Positions 24,140 through 32,467 of a DNA stretch of 53,627 nt are shown in pieces. The translations under genes were made by a program, and so were the position numbers. Every line of letters begins with the position of its first letter. Positions within the stretch are counted from its first letter, which is position 1. Origin of the DNA: JAEYKI01 sp036679405 (lineage in GTDB: Bacteria; Bacillota; Clostridia; Christensenellales; Christensenellaceae); contig JAVBVZ010000026.1 of assembly GCA_036679405.1 (NCBI GenBank), positions 1-53,627 on the forward strand. The letters are read 5' to 3'. Below the pieces are notes generated by a model. The model saw nothing but the letters and a program-made list of their open reading frames with translations. It had not been told where the DNA came from and did no database searches.

Positions 24140-24174
24140 AAAAAAAGAAGCGGGCCGGCCGGGTCCGCTTCTTT
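24140..24174 (-). terminator. Terminator of the Gfo/Idh/MocA gene
   Basis: A 10-bp stem AAAGAAGCGG / CCGCTTCTTT with a T tract on the minus strand, just after the stop codon. Confidence 0.85.
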
Positions 24175-24181
24175 GTAAGGC

Positions 24182-25282
24182 TTAAAACTGAGGGATCTCC
24201 AAAATCTTTCCGTCCTTCATTGCAGATTCATGCGCCAGAATACCGGCCATTGTCCAATTGGCGCCGACTTTTGCGTTTACATGAGCCGGCCTTCCTTCCA
24301 GGACGGAGCTTACAAATTCATGCACCAGATGCGGATGGCTCCCGCCGTGTCCCGACCCCTGGATGAATGAAACATGCTGGTCGTCAATAATCTGGTTTTT
24401 GAGCGCAAACGAAGCGATCTCGCCGGGAAGCATGAAATCCGTATCCGGGACGGTGACGCGCTTTGCGTCTTCAAACCCCGAATACACGACTGGATTTTCG
24501 TCCACAATCTGTTCCCATTCAAACGATTTTTTTGTGCCGTAGATATCAAAACTCTCCCGGTACTGCCGGATGGTATCAAACAGGGAACGCGAAACCTCCG
24601 CAACAATGTCGCTGTCTGCAAACGTATACTGCGCCGTTTCCATAGCGAAAGGAGAATTGTATTGACTGATATACTCTTCATTGATCCGGCCCGAACCCAG
24701 GCAGCGGACCGTGGTGACCGGCTTGCCGATGATATCCGAAAGCGGCCCCAGGGCATGCGTCGGATAAAACATGGGAGGCATGCCGTACCAGTATTGCGGC
24801 CAGCCGGGAAGGCTCATGTTCTGCTGATGCGAACCCCGCATGAACTGGATACGTCCGATCTCTCCCGTTTCATACAGGTGCTTGAAATAAAGATATTCCC
24901 GGGTATAAACCGCCGTTTCCATCATCATATAATTAAGGCCCGTTTCTTCTTCCAGCCGGACGATCTGTTTGCATTCATCCGTCGTCATAGCCATGGTGAC
25001 CGTACACGCAACATGCTTTCCCGCACGGAGCGCTTCTATGGACATCCATCCGTGCTCTTTGAGATCCGTATTGATGTGGACGGCGTCAATATCCGGGTCT
25101 TTGAGCATTTCACTGTAATCCGTATAGCGTTTTTTAATGCCCAGCTGGTCCCCCAGCTCATTGAGCTTTTTCTCATCCCGGCGGCAGATTGCCACACAAT
25201 CCGCTTTTTTGTATTTCTGATAAATGGGAATGAACTCCGCCCCAAAGCCAAGGCCGACTACGCCAACTCTTAATTTTTCCAT
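24182..25282 (-). CDS. Gfo/Idh/MocA-family oxidoreductase
   Basis: 366 aa. The N-terminal Rossmann domain (GVVGLGFGAEF at about 7-17, then VAICRRDEKKLNELG) binds NAD(P); the C-terminal alpha/beta domain (from about 125) carries RGSHQQNMSLPGW and FYPTHALGPL. Such enzymes oxidise or epimerise sugars, inositols or related compounds. The usual EKP lysine motif after GKHV is replaced by TVTMAMT, so the standard catalytic lysine is missing or has moved. No sugar operon is adjacent. AGGAGG lies upstream of the ATG. Substrate unknown. Confidence 0.85.
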   Translation of the reverse strand: MEKLRVGVVGLGFGAEFIPIYQKYKKADCVAICRRDEKKLNELGDQLGIKKRYTDYSEMLKDPDIDAVHINTDLKEHGWMSIEALRAGKHVACTVTMAMTTDECKQIVRLEEETGLNYMMMETAVYTREYLYFKHLYETGEIGRIQFMRGSHQQNMSLPGWPQYWYGMPPMFYPTHALGPLSDIIGKPVTTVRCLGSGRINEEYISQYNSPFAMETAQYTFADSDIVAEVSRSLFDTIRQYRESFDIYGTKKSFEWEQIVDENPVVYSGFEDAKRVTVPDTDFMLPGEIASFALKNQIIDDQHVSFIQGSGHGGSHPHLVHEFVSSVLEGRPAHVNAKVGANWTMAGILAHESAMKDGKILEIPQF

Positions 25283-25389
25283 TCTCCTGATCCTCCTAAT
25301 TATTTTTAATCATCCCAAAAGAGTTTTTATGAATGAACTTTCTAAAAACAGTAAAACAAAAATAACGGCGTAAAATATTTTGGCAAAAG

Positions 25390-25983
25390 TTATTCGCTGA
25401 TAATGGAGTTGCTCTCCTTTTTCGCTTCATAAAGCGCTATTTCTGCAACCCGTATAAAGTCTTTAATGGAAAGCTGGTCGTCCGGAATGACGGTATGGAT
25501 GCCGATGCTGATGGTCACGCAATCCGAAATCCGGGAACCGGTATGCGGAATATTGAGCTGCACCACTTTTTCTCTGATCATTTGAGCCAGAACAAAAGCG
25601 TAATTTTTCTCCAAATGGGGCGCAATGACGACAAACGCATCTCCGCTGTATCTTGATATTGTATCGGAAGAACGCCGGGCGCAGCCCTTTAAGGCGCCCG
25701 CGACCTGCTTTAGGCAATCGTCTCCCGCCTGAAACCCATAGCTGTCATTGAATGCGTCAAAAAAATCGATGTCGACCATAATTAAAGACAGCGGGATCTG
25801 ATGCCGCCTGCATCTCTGCCATTCCGCTTCCAGAACACTTTCAAATACGATACGGTTAAAAACGCCGGTCAGCGCATCTGTGCGGGTGCACACTTCAAGC
25901 TTACTGTTTGCGCACTCCAGTTCTTTTTTTACACGTTTAAGCTCTTTTGACAGTTCGTTTATATCCTGACTGTTTTTCGACAT
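25390..25983 (-). CDS. GGDEF-domain protein with degenerate active site
   Basis: 197 aa from the ATG at 25983 (a GTG at 25998 is an alternative). Residues about 5-40 form a coiled coil, then a diguanylate-cyclase domain with DALTGVFNR, MVDIDFFDAFNDSYGFQAGD and, in place of GGDEF, SGDAF. An RSSD product-inhibition site sits five residues before it. The first acidic residue is kept, the second is Ala, so cyclase activity is doubtful while c-di-GMP binding through RxxD may remain. There is no membrane or sensor domain. Monocistronic. Confidence 0.85.
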   Translation of the reverse strand: MSKNSQDINELSKELKRVKKELECANSKLEVCTRTDALTGVFNRIVFESVLEAEWQRCRRHQIPLSLIMVDIDFFDAFNDSYGFQAGDDCLKQVAGALKGCARRSSDTISRYSGDAFVVIAPHLEKNYAFVLAQMIREKVVQLNIPHTGSRISDCVTISIGIHTVIPDDQLSIKDFIRVAEIALYEAKKESNSIISE

Positions 25984-26075
25984 TGAATTGCTCACCACCC
26001 TGTATGGGCCTACTTGCCTTATATTACTATTATAATCAATAAAATAAAAAATAAAAGTTAAATGATTACAAAAGA

Positions 26076-26097
26076 GAGGATTTCCGCAGAAATCCTC
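26076..26097 (-). terminator. Terminator of glmM-glmS
   Basis: GAGGATTTC / GAAATCCTC around a 4-nt loop; on the minus strand followed by TCTTTTGT. Confidence 0.75.
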
Positions 26098-26136
26098 CCG
26101 TATCGTTTTGCCGTATTTATATGCCGCCGGACCTTT

Positions 26137-27963
26137 TTATTCCACCGTAACGCTTTTTGCAAGATTTCTGGGCTTATCCACATCGCAGCCCTTCTGCACA
26201 GCCATGTAATAGGCAAAGATCTGCATGGGGATGATGGCCGACATCGAGCACATGAAATCTATGGTGTCGGGCACGGTGACCACTTCGTCTACAAATTCGG
26301 ATATTTTGGAAGCAAACCGTTCCTGGGTAATCCCCAAAACGGTTGCGCCGCGGGAAGTGACTTCTTTGACGTTGCTTAGGGATTTTTCCAGGAGTTCCTG
26401 CTGCGTGAGCACCGCAATAACCAGGGTTCCCTCTTCGATCAGCGCAATGGTTCCGTGTTTGAGCTCACCGGCCGCATACGCTTCCGAATGGATGTAGCTG
26501 ATTTCCTTCAGTTTAAGAGAACCTTCCATGGAAAGAGCGTAGTCGATCCCACGGCCGATATAAAACACGCTGTGCTGTTTGAAATGCCGGGACGCAAAGC
26601 GCTGCAGGGTTTCTTTTTCTTTCAGCACCTCCCGCACGTGGTCTGGAACACTCTTCAGTTCTTTGATATACAGTTCATACTCTTCATCCGATATTTTTTT
26701 CTGTACATGCGCCATCTGTATGCCGATCATATACAGTGACATTAGCTGCGTGGTATATGCCTTGGTGGATGCCACCGCGATCTCCGGCCCCGCGCGGGTG
26801 TATAAAACCGCGTCCGCTTCCCGCGCAACCGTACTGCCCACCACATTGGCAATGGCCAGCACAAAAGCCCCCCGTGATTTTGCCTCCCGCATGGCGGCAA
26901 TGGTGTCCGCCGTTTCACCCGACTGGGAAAGAACAATCATAAACGTATCTTTGTCAATCAAAGGGCTGCGGTAACGAAATTCGGAAGCGATATCCACATC
27001 CACCGGAATACGGATCATTTTTTCTATAATATATTTTCCAAGCATGGAAGCATGAAAAGCGGTGCCGCAGGCAACAATGGTTATTTTTTTGATGCTTTCA
27101 AGCCGCTCATCCGTCAGTTTGGCTTCGCTGAGGTCGATTTTACCGCCTTTTAGACGGGGCAGCAGGGTGTCCGCCAGGGCTTTGGGTTCTTCTTCGATCT
27201 CTTTGATCATAAAATGCTCATACCCGGCTTTTTCCGCCTGCGAAATATCCCAGTCTACCGTGAAAGGTTCCCTCTCCAGCTTATTGAGCAGTTTATCATA
27301 CAGTTCGAAACTGTTTTTTGTAATGACCACGATTTCGTTTTCGTTTAAAAAACAAACTTTGTGCGTATGCTCCAGCAAGGCGGGGATATCCGAAGCAATG
27401 AGGTTTTCCCCGTCGCCCAGACCCACCACCAGCGGGCTGTCTTTTTTTGCGGCTACGATCTCATCCGGAAAACGTTCGCTGACCACGGCCAGCGCATAAC
27501 TGCCTTCCAGCATTCCAATGGCCTTCTGCACGGCCAGCTTGAGGTCGCCTTCCAGAAAATAATTCACCAGATGTGCGATCACTTCGGTATCGGTCTCGGA
27601 TGCAAAAACAATTCCCTTTTTGGAAAGCCATTTTTTGATATCCGCATAGTTTTCAATGATGCCGTTATGCACCACCGCCACGTCGCCCGCCATATTGGTA
27701 TGCGGATGCGAATTGATAAAACTGGGTTCCCCGTGCGTTGCCCAACGCGTATGCCCGATCCCTATGCTGCCCGGAATTTTCCTTTCTCCAATGATTTTTT
27801 CAAGCTCGGAAAGCTTTCCTTTTTCTTTTTCAACCACCAACTTACCGTGGTCCAGATATGCGATGCCCGCGCTGTCATACCCGCGGTATTCCAGCTTGCG
27901 CAGGCCTTCAATCAACACTGAGATAACATCTTTATCCCCAACGTATCCAACAATTCCGCACAT
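26137..27963 (-). CDS. glmS: Glucosamine-fructose-6-phosphate aminotransferase
   Basis: 608 aa. Converts fructose-6-phosphate and glutamine to glucosamine-6-phosphate, the entry to UDP-GlcNAc. The catalytic Cys is residue 2 (MCGIVGYVGD), so Met removal is needed. GHTRWATHGEP completes the glutaminase half (1-240), followed by two SIS domains (SQSGETADT near 350) and the C-terminal NLAKSVTVE. Full length. It starts 15 nt after glmM, too close for a glmS ribozyme in between, so control must act earlier, at the glmM leader, or on the protein. Confidence 0.98.
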   Translation of the reverse strand: MCGIVGYVGDKDVISVLIEGLRKLEYRGYDSAGIAYLDHGKLVVEKEKGKLSELEKIIGERKIPGSIGIGHTRWATHGEPSFINSHPHTNMAGDVAVVHNGIIENYADIKKWLSKKGIVFASETDTEVIAHLVNYFLEGDLKLAVQKAIGMLEGSYALAVVSERFPDEIVAAKKDSPLVVGLGDGENLIASDIPALLEHTHKVCFLNENEIVVITKNSFELYDKLLNKLEREPFTVDWDISQAEKAGYEHFMIKEIEEEPKALADTLLPRLKGGKIDLSEAKLTDERLESIKKITIVACGTAFHASMLGKYIIEKMIRIPVDVDIASEFRYRSPLIDKDTFMIVLSQSGETADTIAAMREAKSRGAFVLAIANVVGSTVAREADAVLYTRAGPEIAVASTKAYTTQLMSLYMIGIQMAHVQKKISDEEYELYIKELKSVPDHVREVLKEKETLQRFASRHFKQHSVFYIGRGIDYALSMEGSLKLKEISYIHSEAYAAGELKHGTIALIEEGTLVIAVLTQQELLEKSLSNVKEVTSRGATVLGITQERFASKISEFVDEVVTVPDTIDFMCSMSAIIPMQIFAYYMAVQKGCDVDKPRNLAKSVTVE

Positions 27964-27978
27964 AATGAAACCTCCTCT

Positions 27979-29325
27979 TCAGCCAAGCCGTTCCTCGACC
28001 AGCTTTGCAATATTAAGTGCCTGCTGCGTGATATACTCTTTGTTTTTGCCTTCGATCATTACCCGGACCAAAGGTTCTGTGCCCGAGGTGCGTATAAGCA
28101 CCCTGCCTTCTCCGTCAAAATCTTTTTCCAGTTTCCGGATCTGCGAGGCGATTTCGGGATCTTCCATATAAAGATGCTTCTTCTCTTCGCTCACCTTTGC
28201 GTTTATCAATACCTGAGGCAGAATCTCAATAGCCCTTGAAAGCTGGGCCAGCGACCGGCCTTCTTTTTTCATCACGCTCAAAAGCTGCACGCCCGAATAG
28301 ATTCCGTCCCCGGTAGTATTCCCGTCCAAAAAGATAATATGCCCGGACTGCTCTCCGCCGAAATTGAAGCCCGACCTGAGCATTTCTTCCAGCACGTAAC
28401 GGTCGCCCACCTGGGTTTTTACCAGTTTGATCCCCTGCTCACGCAGCCCGATCTCAAGGCCCATGTTGCTCATCACCGTGCCGACCACCACGTCTTTCGC
28501 CAGCCTTTTTTCTTTCTTCATGCTGATTGCACAGACGGCCATGATGGTGTCGCCATCCACAATCGTGCCGTGACTGTCCACCGCGATCAGGCGGTCCGCA
28601 TCTCCGTCAAACGCCAAGCCCACATCCGCGCCGATCTCGGTCACATAACGGGACAGGGTATTCGGATGGGTGGATCCGCAATTTTCGTTAATATTGGTGC
28701 CGTCCGGATCATTGTAAATGGGATATACTTCCGCGCCCAGCCTTTCAAAAACACGGGGCGCAACCTCGCTGGCCGCGCCGTTGGCGCAGTCCAGTACAAT
28801 TTTAATGCCGTCTAGCTTTACGTCCGTGCCTGAAAGGATATGTTCGATATATTCGTCATCCGCTTTTTTCAGGTGGATCTTGCGTCCCACGTTAATGCCG
28901 GTGGGCAGTAATATTTCTTCGCTTTGGCTGACAATAATATTTTCTATGCGGTCTTCAATCTCATCCGGCAGCTTATAACCGCGCGAACTGAAAAACTTGA
29001 TTCCGTTGTATTCCAGCGTATTGTGCGACGCAGAAATCATGACGCCCGCGTCCATTCCAAAATGCAAGGTAAGATAAGCGACCGCAGCCGTTGGGATGAC
29101 GCCTGCAATCACGGCTTCCGCCCCAACCGAACAGATTCCGGCAATCAGCGCGGATTCCAGCATATCGCCTGAAATGCGGGTATCCCGGCCAATCAATATT
29201 TTTGCCTGATGCACCGCATCGGTCAGGCAGTAAGCGCCCACCTGTCCCAGCTTAAACGCAAGGTCACAGTTCAGCTTTTCATTTGCAATGCCCCGAACGC
29301 CGTCCGTTCCAAACAGTCTTGCCAT
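27979..29325 (-). CDS. glmM: Phosphoglucosamine mutase
   Basis: 448 aa from the ATG at 29325 (GGAGGA 6 nt upstream); the start MARLFGTDGVRGIAN is the conserved N-terminus. The active serine lies in MISASHNTLEYNG and the metal loop is DGDADR. GlmM converts glucosamine-6-phosphate to glucosamine-1-phosphate, the next step after GlmS. The frame stays open upstream for 73 codons to an ATG at 29544, but that stretch overlaps a leader structure and is unlike any GlmM. Transcription starts near 29544 from a TATAAT at 29551-29556. Confidence 0.98.
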   Translation of the reverse strand: MARLFGTDGVRGIANEKLNCDLAFKLGQVGAYCLTDAVHQAKILIGRDTRISGDMLESALIAGICSVGAEAVIAGVIPTAAVAYLTLHFGMDAGVMISASHNTLEYNGIKFFSSRGYKLPDEIEDRIENIIVSQSEEILLPTGINVGRKIHLKKADDEYIEHILSGTDVKLDGIKIVLDCANGAASEVAPRVFERLGAEVYPIYNDPDGTNINENCGSTHPNTLSRYVTEIGADVGLAFDGDADRLIAVDSHGTIVDGDTIMAVCAISMKKEKRLAKDVVVGTVMSNMGLEIGLREQGIKLVKTQVGDRYVLEEMLRSGFNFGGEQSGHIIFLDGNTTGDGIYSGVQLLSVMKKEGRSLAQLSRAIEILPQVLINAKVSEEKKHLYMEDPEIASQIRKLEKDFDGEGRVLIRTSGTEPLVRVMIEGKNKEYITQQALNIAKLVEERLG

Positions 29326-29343
29326 ATGGTTCCTCCAATATTC

Positions 29344-29415
29344 AAAAAAAACTGCACCGTCCGCTATACGCCGGGTAGCTATTCTCCTTTGCATAGCGGT
29401 ACTCTTAAGCTGCAG
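29344..29415 (-). promoter_or_regulatory. Terminator-like nested stem in the glmM leader (candidate attenuator or riboswitch expression platform)
   Basis: On the minus strand CTGCA (29411-29415) pairs with TGCAG (29352-29356), enclosing CCGCTAT/ATAGCGG (29361-29399). Eight T follow at once (29344-29351) and the glmM Shine-Dalgarno lies about 8 nt further on. Stem plus U-tract directly before a ribosome binding site is how attenuators and many riboswitch platforms look. About 130 nt of leader precede it. No known riboswitch class was recognised. Confidence 0.45.
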
Positions 29416-29550
29416 CCATATCCTAAAAACACAGTTTCTTTTTTTTTGCGCCCAAACCGGCCGGCGCCCGCCGTAAAAAGCGACCGTTTTATCCGCCCCG
29501 TTTTCCGCCTTATATTGCGTACGGACACGGCCTTCTTCGATCATTTTCTA

Positions 29551-29556
29551 ATTATA
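29551..29556 (-). promoter_or_regulatory. -10 element of the glmM-glmS promoter
   Basis: Perfect TATAAT on the minus strand, about 220 nt before glmM. No clear -35 lies 17 nt upstream. An ATG at 29544 falls almost exactly at the expected transcription start. Confidence 0.5.
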
Positions 29557-29997
29557 CACTACGAAAATCAAAAAGAAAAGTACAAAATGCGCCCCTTTCT
29601 CTGCACAAAAGCGCTCCGGTGCGCATCATTGTTCATACAAAAAAAGAGGCGACGGTCTTCATTGTTCCAATATTCGACATACGGCAAAGACTTTTTTCAT
29701 ATTTTAAGGAAACGCGGGCCGCGCTTCATGTTTGCCGCCTTCTTCTTCCAGATGCATTTTTCAACATTCGGCCTGCGTACATAAAAGGCAATGCCTTTCA
29801 AGATAAGAAAACTATTTGCTTAAAGATGCACGGTTTTCGCTTGAAATATCAGAAGAACTGTTGGATCGTGCCAAAATAAATATAATTATAAAAAAGCTTT
29901 CGTCTTTTAAGGTTTAAATAAAATATATACAGATCAAATTTTTCCGGCCCGAACATTTATAAAATTCCCCACACGACGATCCCTGCTCCAAAAAGAA
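29557..29997. other. Gene-free spacer between glmM promoter and MFS gene
   Basis: 440 nt with low coding signal on both strands. It contains only a small perfect hairpin AAAGGC/GCCTTT at about 29786-29800, which could weakly end MFS transcription, and an A/T-rich stretch at 29870-29935. I recognise no RNA, repeat or gene remnant in it. Confidence 0.5.
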
Positions 29998-31233
29998 TTA
30001 TTGAATGTGGTTGCCGGGTTTATACCCTTCCCGGAGCAGCTTTCTGCTTCCAAGTAAAAAGAACCCTTGCGCCGCCAACATCGTCCCGGTAGCAAGAAGC
30101 ACCCATTCAATTTGTATATGATCCGCAAGCGGACCAAAGAACAACATTCCAAGGGGCATCATGGACGTTGAGATCATGGTAAGCACGCCAAACACGCGCC
30201 CCAGATAGTCTTCTTCCACCTTTTCCTGCAAGAGCACAGTGGCAGGCGTATTAAACAGGGGCACAGCCAGGCCGGTCAGCCCCATGAACGCAAGATAAAG
30301 GCCAAACAAAGGGGTGACCCCAAGGGCGAGCGTCCCGGCCCCCACCATGACGCTTGCCATTGCCATAGTATAAATGCGGTTTTTAAAACCGCCCCAGGCG
30401 GCAATGACGGCCCCTCCTCCCATCATACCCACTGAAAACGCAATTTCAACGGCGGTGAGCCGCCAGACGTCCGGACCGAAGCTGCGGGTAACCTGCAGAG
30501 GGGTCAGAAATGCCACCGGTGAAACCAGCACAAACAAAATGGCATAATAGACAAAAAGCCTTTTTACAAACGGATGATTTCTGATATAATCAAACCCCAT
30601 CCTAAGGTCATGGAAATAACCGACGGTTTGTTTTTCTCCTGCTTTTGCATGCAGCGGGATCTTAAGGAAGAAAAGCAGGATGGATATGGCTGCGGCGGCC
30701 GTAAAAACGTCAATAAAAAAGATGTTTTCCACGGAAGACAGCGACATCAGCGCGCCACTGACTACGGGAGATACCAGCATGGTAGAAGACTGAAGGCTTG
30801 CATTGATCCCGTTTACACGCGTCAGTTTTTCCGTAGGGACAATCTGCGGCAATATAGCGCCCACAGCCGGACTTTGGATGCCCGTCCCGACCGCGCGGAT
30901 ACCGGATACTGCGAATATCAGCCAGAGGGATTGATAACCGTTGAAAAACATAATGGCAAGAAACAGAGTGGAAACCGCAACCAGTGCATCTGCATAAATG
31001 ATGAGCCTTTTGCGGTTGTAGCGGTCCGCCCAAACCCCGGCGAAGGGAGACAAGATGAAAGTAGGCAAAAAACCGCACAGGATGGACACGGTCATCATTG
31101 CGCCGGACTGCGTGGTAAGCGTGATGTACCACGTGATTGCGTATTGAACCAGAGAGGAGCCAAAAAGAGAGATGGTCTGACTCCCGAGAAACAAAACGGT
31201 CTTGTTTTTCCAGTTTTCAGCAGTACTTTTCAT
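29998..31233 (-). CDS. MFS exporter (MFS_3/MefA-like)
   Basis: 411 aa with about 12 membrane helices. FAGVWADRYNRKRLIIYAD is the conserved loop between helices 2 and 3 of the MFS; GIQSPAVGAILPQIVPTEKLTRVNG and EEDYLGRVFGVL are typical of the MFS_3 group that includes macrolide exporter MefA and enterobactin exporter EntS. Drug or metabolite export by proton antiport is likely; the substrate is unknown. GGAG lies 9 nt before the ATG. The promoter is at 31346-31375 and a strong hairpin lies in its leader at 31274-31298, suggesting attenuation. Confidence 0.85.
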   Translation of the reverse strand: MKSTAENWKNKTVLFLGSQTISLFGSSLVQYAITWYITLTTQSGAMMTVSILCGFLPTFILSPFAGVWADRYNRKRLIIYADALVAVSTLFLAIMFFNGYQSLWLIFAVSGIRAVGTGIQSPAVGAILPQIVPTEKLTRVNGINASLQSSTMLVSPVVSGALMSLSSVENIFFIDVFTAAAAISILLFFLKIPLHAKAGEKQTVGYFHDLRMGFDYIRNHPFVKRLFVYYAILFVLVSPVAFLTPLQVTRSFGPDVWRLTAVEIAFSVGMMGGGAVIAAWGGFKNRIYTMAMASVMVGAGTLALGVTPLFGLYLAFMGLTGLAVPLFNTPATVLLQEKVEEDYLGRVFGVLTMISTSMMPLGMLFFGPLADHIQIEWVLLATGTMLAAQGFFLLGSRKLLREGYKPGNHIQ

Positions 31234-31273
31234 AAGAATAAACTCCGCTCACAGCCAAAGACAAAAGATAAAT

Positions 31274-31298
31274 AAGGCGCAGGTAAAGCCTGCGCCTT
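31274..31298 (-). promoter_or_regulatory. Attenuator-like hairpin in the MFS leader
   Basis: Perfect 10-bp stem AAGGCGCAGG / CCTGCGCCTT with a 5-nt loop, about 40 nt after the predicted transcription start and 41 nt before the MFS start codon, followed by ATTTATCTTTTG. An upstream CCTGGCC (about 31317-31323) could pair with GGCGCAGG and break the stem, giving an alternative antiterminator. No leader peptide was found. Confidence 0.5.
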
Positions 31299-31345
31299 CC
31301 CGGGACGGAACGTTTCCGGCCAGGGGATTCAGATAAAGTGTTTGC

Positions 31346-31375
31346 ATTATAGCACGGGAGGAATCAGCGCGTCAA
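31346..31375 (-). promoter_or_regulatory. Promoter of the MFS gene
   Basis: TTGACG (31370-31375), 18 nt, TATAAT (31346-31351) on the minus strand with TGC giving an extended -10. Confidence 0.75.
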
Positions 31376-31432
31376 TCCGCAAAAATGCCGGCAACACTTC
31401 ACCACCCGAATTTTATATCACTTAGAATACAA

Positions 31433-31458
31433 ATCCCCAAGCATGACTGCTTGAGGAT
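31433..31458 (-). terminator. Terminator of rplM-rpsI
   Basis: ATCCTCAAGCA / TGCTTGGGGAT (one G-T pair) around a 4-nt loop, followed on the minus strand by TTTGTATTCT. Confidence 0.65.
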
Positions 31459-31472
31459 CTGCAAAAAACATT

Positions 31473-31865
31473 TTATCTCTTGGAGAACTGCGGTGCGCGG
31501 CGCGCGGCCTTGAGCCCGTACTTCTTCCTTTCCTTCATTCTGGGGTCGCGGGTCAGATACCCGGCCTTTTTAAGGGCTCCCCTGAGTTCCGGATTTACCT
31601 TTAAGAGCGCCCGGGCAATACCCTGACGGATCGCGCCGGCCTGGCCGGTATATCCGCCGCCCTTTACGCTGATCGCCGCATCGTAAGAACCGAGCGTTTC
31701 GGTCAAAACCAACGGAGAGCGTACCAGCATCTTTAAGGTTTCATATCCAAAATATTCTTCCAGATCACGCTTATTCACGGTCAGATTGCCTTTACCGGCC
31801 ATCAGCCGAACACGCGCGATAGATTTTTTTCTTCTTCCAGTACCTAAAAACTGTTCTTTCGCCAT
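31473..31865 (-). CDS. rpsI: 30S ribosomal protein S9
   Basis: 130 aa. It starts AKEQFLGTGRRKKSIARVRL and ends in the invariant QFSKR tail that reaches the P-site tRNA. GGGYTGQAGAIRQGIARALL is the family signature. Stop to terminator is 15 nt. It follows rplM by 14 nt, the universal L13-S9 pair. Confidence 0.98.
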   Translation of the reverse strand: MAKEQFLGTGRRKKSIARVRLMAGKGNLTVNKRDLEEYFGYETLKMLVRSPLVLTETLGSYDAAISVKGGGYTGQAGAIRQGIARALLKVNPELRGALKKAGYLTRDPRMKERKKYGLKAARRAPQFSKR

Positions 31866-31879
31866 ATTCTAAACCTCCC

Positions 31880-32308
31880 TCACAATTCCAACTTTTCGGG
31901 CTTCTGTGCGGCATGACCGTGTTCCGCACCTCTGTATACGCGCAGTTTGGTCAGCATTTTTTTGCCCAAAGTATTCTTAGGAAGCATTCTCCGGACCGCT
32001 TCGGTAAAAGCCAGTTCCGGCTTTTTGTCCATCATGTCCCGATAGCTTGTCTTTTTCAGGCCGCCGGGATACCCGGAATGCCGGTAGTACATTTTCTGGT
32101 CCAGTTTATTGCCGGTCAGCACCAGCTTTTCTGCATTTACCACGATCACATAATCGCCTGTATCTACGTTGGGTGTAAACTCCGGTTTGTTTTTCCCTCT
32201 CAGGATGGACGCAACCTGGCTGGCCACCCGGCCAAACACTTTGCCTTCGCCGTCCACGATATACCATTTCTGGTCAACTTCACCGGATTTCGCCATATAT
32301 GAATTCAT
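31880..32308 (-). CDS. rplM: 50S ribosomal protein L13
   Basis: 142 aa from the ATG at 32308; AGGAGGA lies 7 nt upstream, so this start is preferred to the Met four codons later. GDYVIVVNAEKLVLTGNKLDQKMYYRHSG is the family signature. First gene of the two-gene L13-S9 operon with its own promoter and a short leader hairpin. Confidence 0.98.
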   Translation of the reverse strand: MNSYMAKSGEVDQKWYIVDGEGKVFGRVASQVASILRGKNKPEFTPNVDTGDYVIVVNAEKLVLTGNKLDQKMYYRHSGYPGGLKKTSYRDMMDKKPELAFTEAVRRMLPKNTLGKKMLTKLRVYRGAEHGHAAQKPEKLEL

Positions 32309-32353
32309 CTAGGCTTCCTCCTATTTGCTTTTATCATCATATGTGCGGAACCG

Positions 32354-32373
32354 ATACACGGGGCTGTGTGTAT
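32354..32373 (-). promoter_or_regulatory. Candidate L13 leader hairpin
   Basis: In the roughly 75-nt leader, ATACAC and GTGTAT enclose an 8-nt loop, flanked by GTTGC and GGTTCC elements. L13-S9 operons of Firmicutes commonly carry an L13-binding leader that allows autoregulation. I did not match the exact consensus. Confidence 0.4.
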
Positions 32374-32388
32374 GGCAACGCAACATAT

Positions 32389-32417
32389 ATTGTACTGAAA
32401 TCAAACCGCGCTGTCAA
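32389..32417 (-). promoter_or_regulatory. Promoter of rplM-rpsI
   Basis: Perfect TTGACA (32412-32417), 17 nt, TACAAT (32389-32394) on the minus strand. Confidence 0.8.
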
Positions 32418-32467
32418 GCGCTTTTTATTGTTTTTTGGGGCAACGGGCCGGATTTGACGTTCCGACC

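Noticed and set aside
27964..27978. glmS ribozyme between glmM and glmS
   Set aside because: Only 15 nt separate the genes; the ribozyme needs well over 100 nt, and its core was not found in the glmM leader either.
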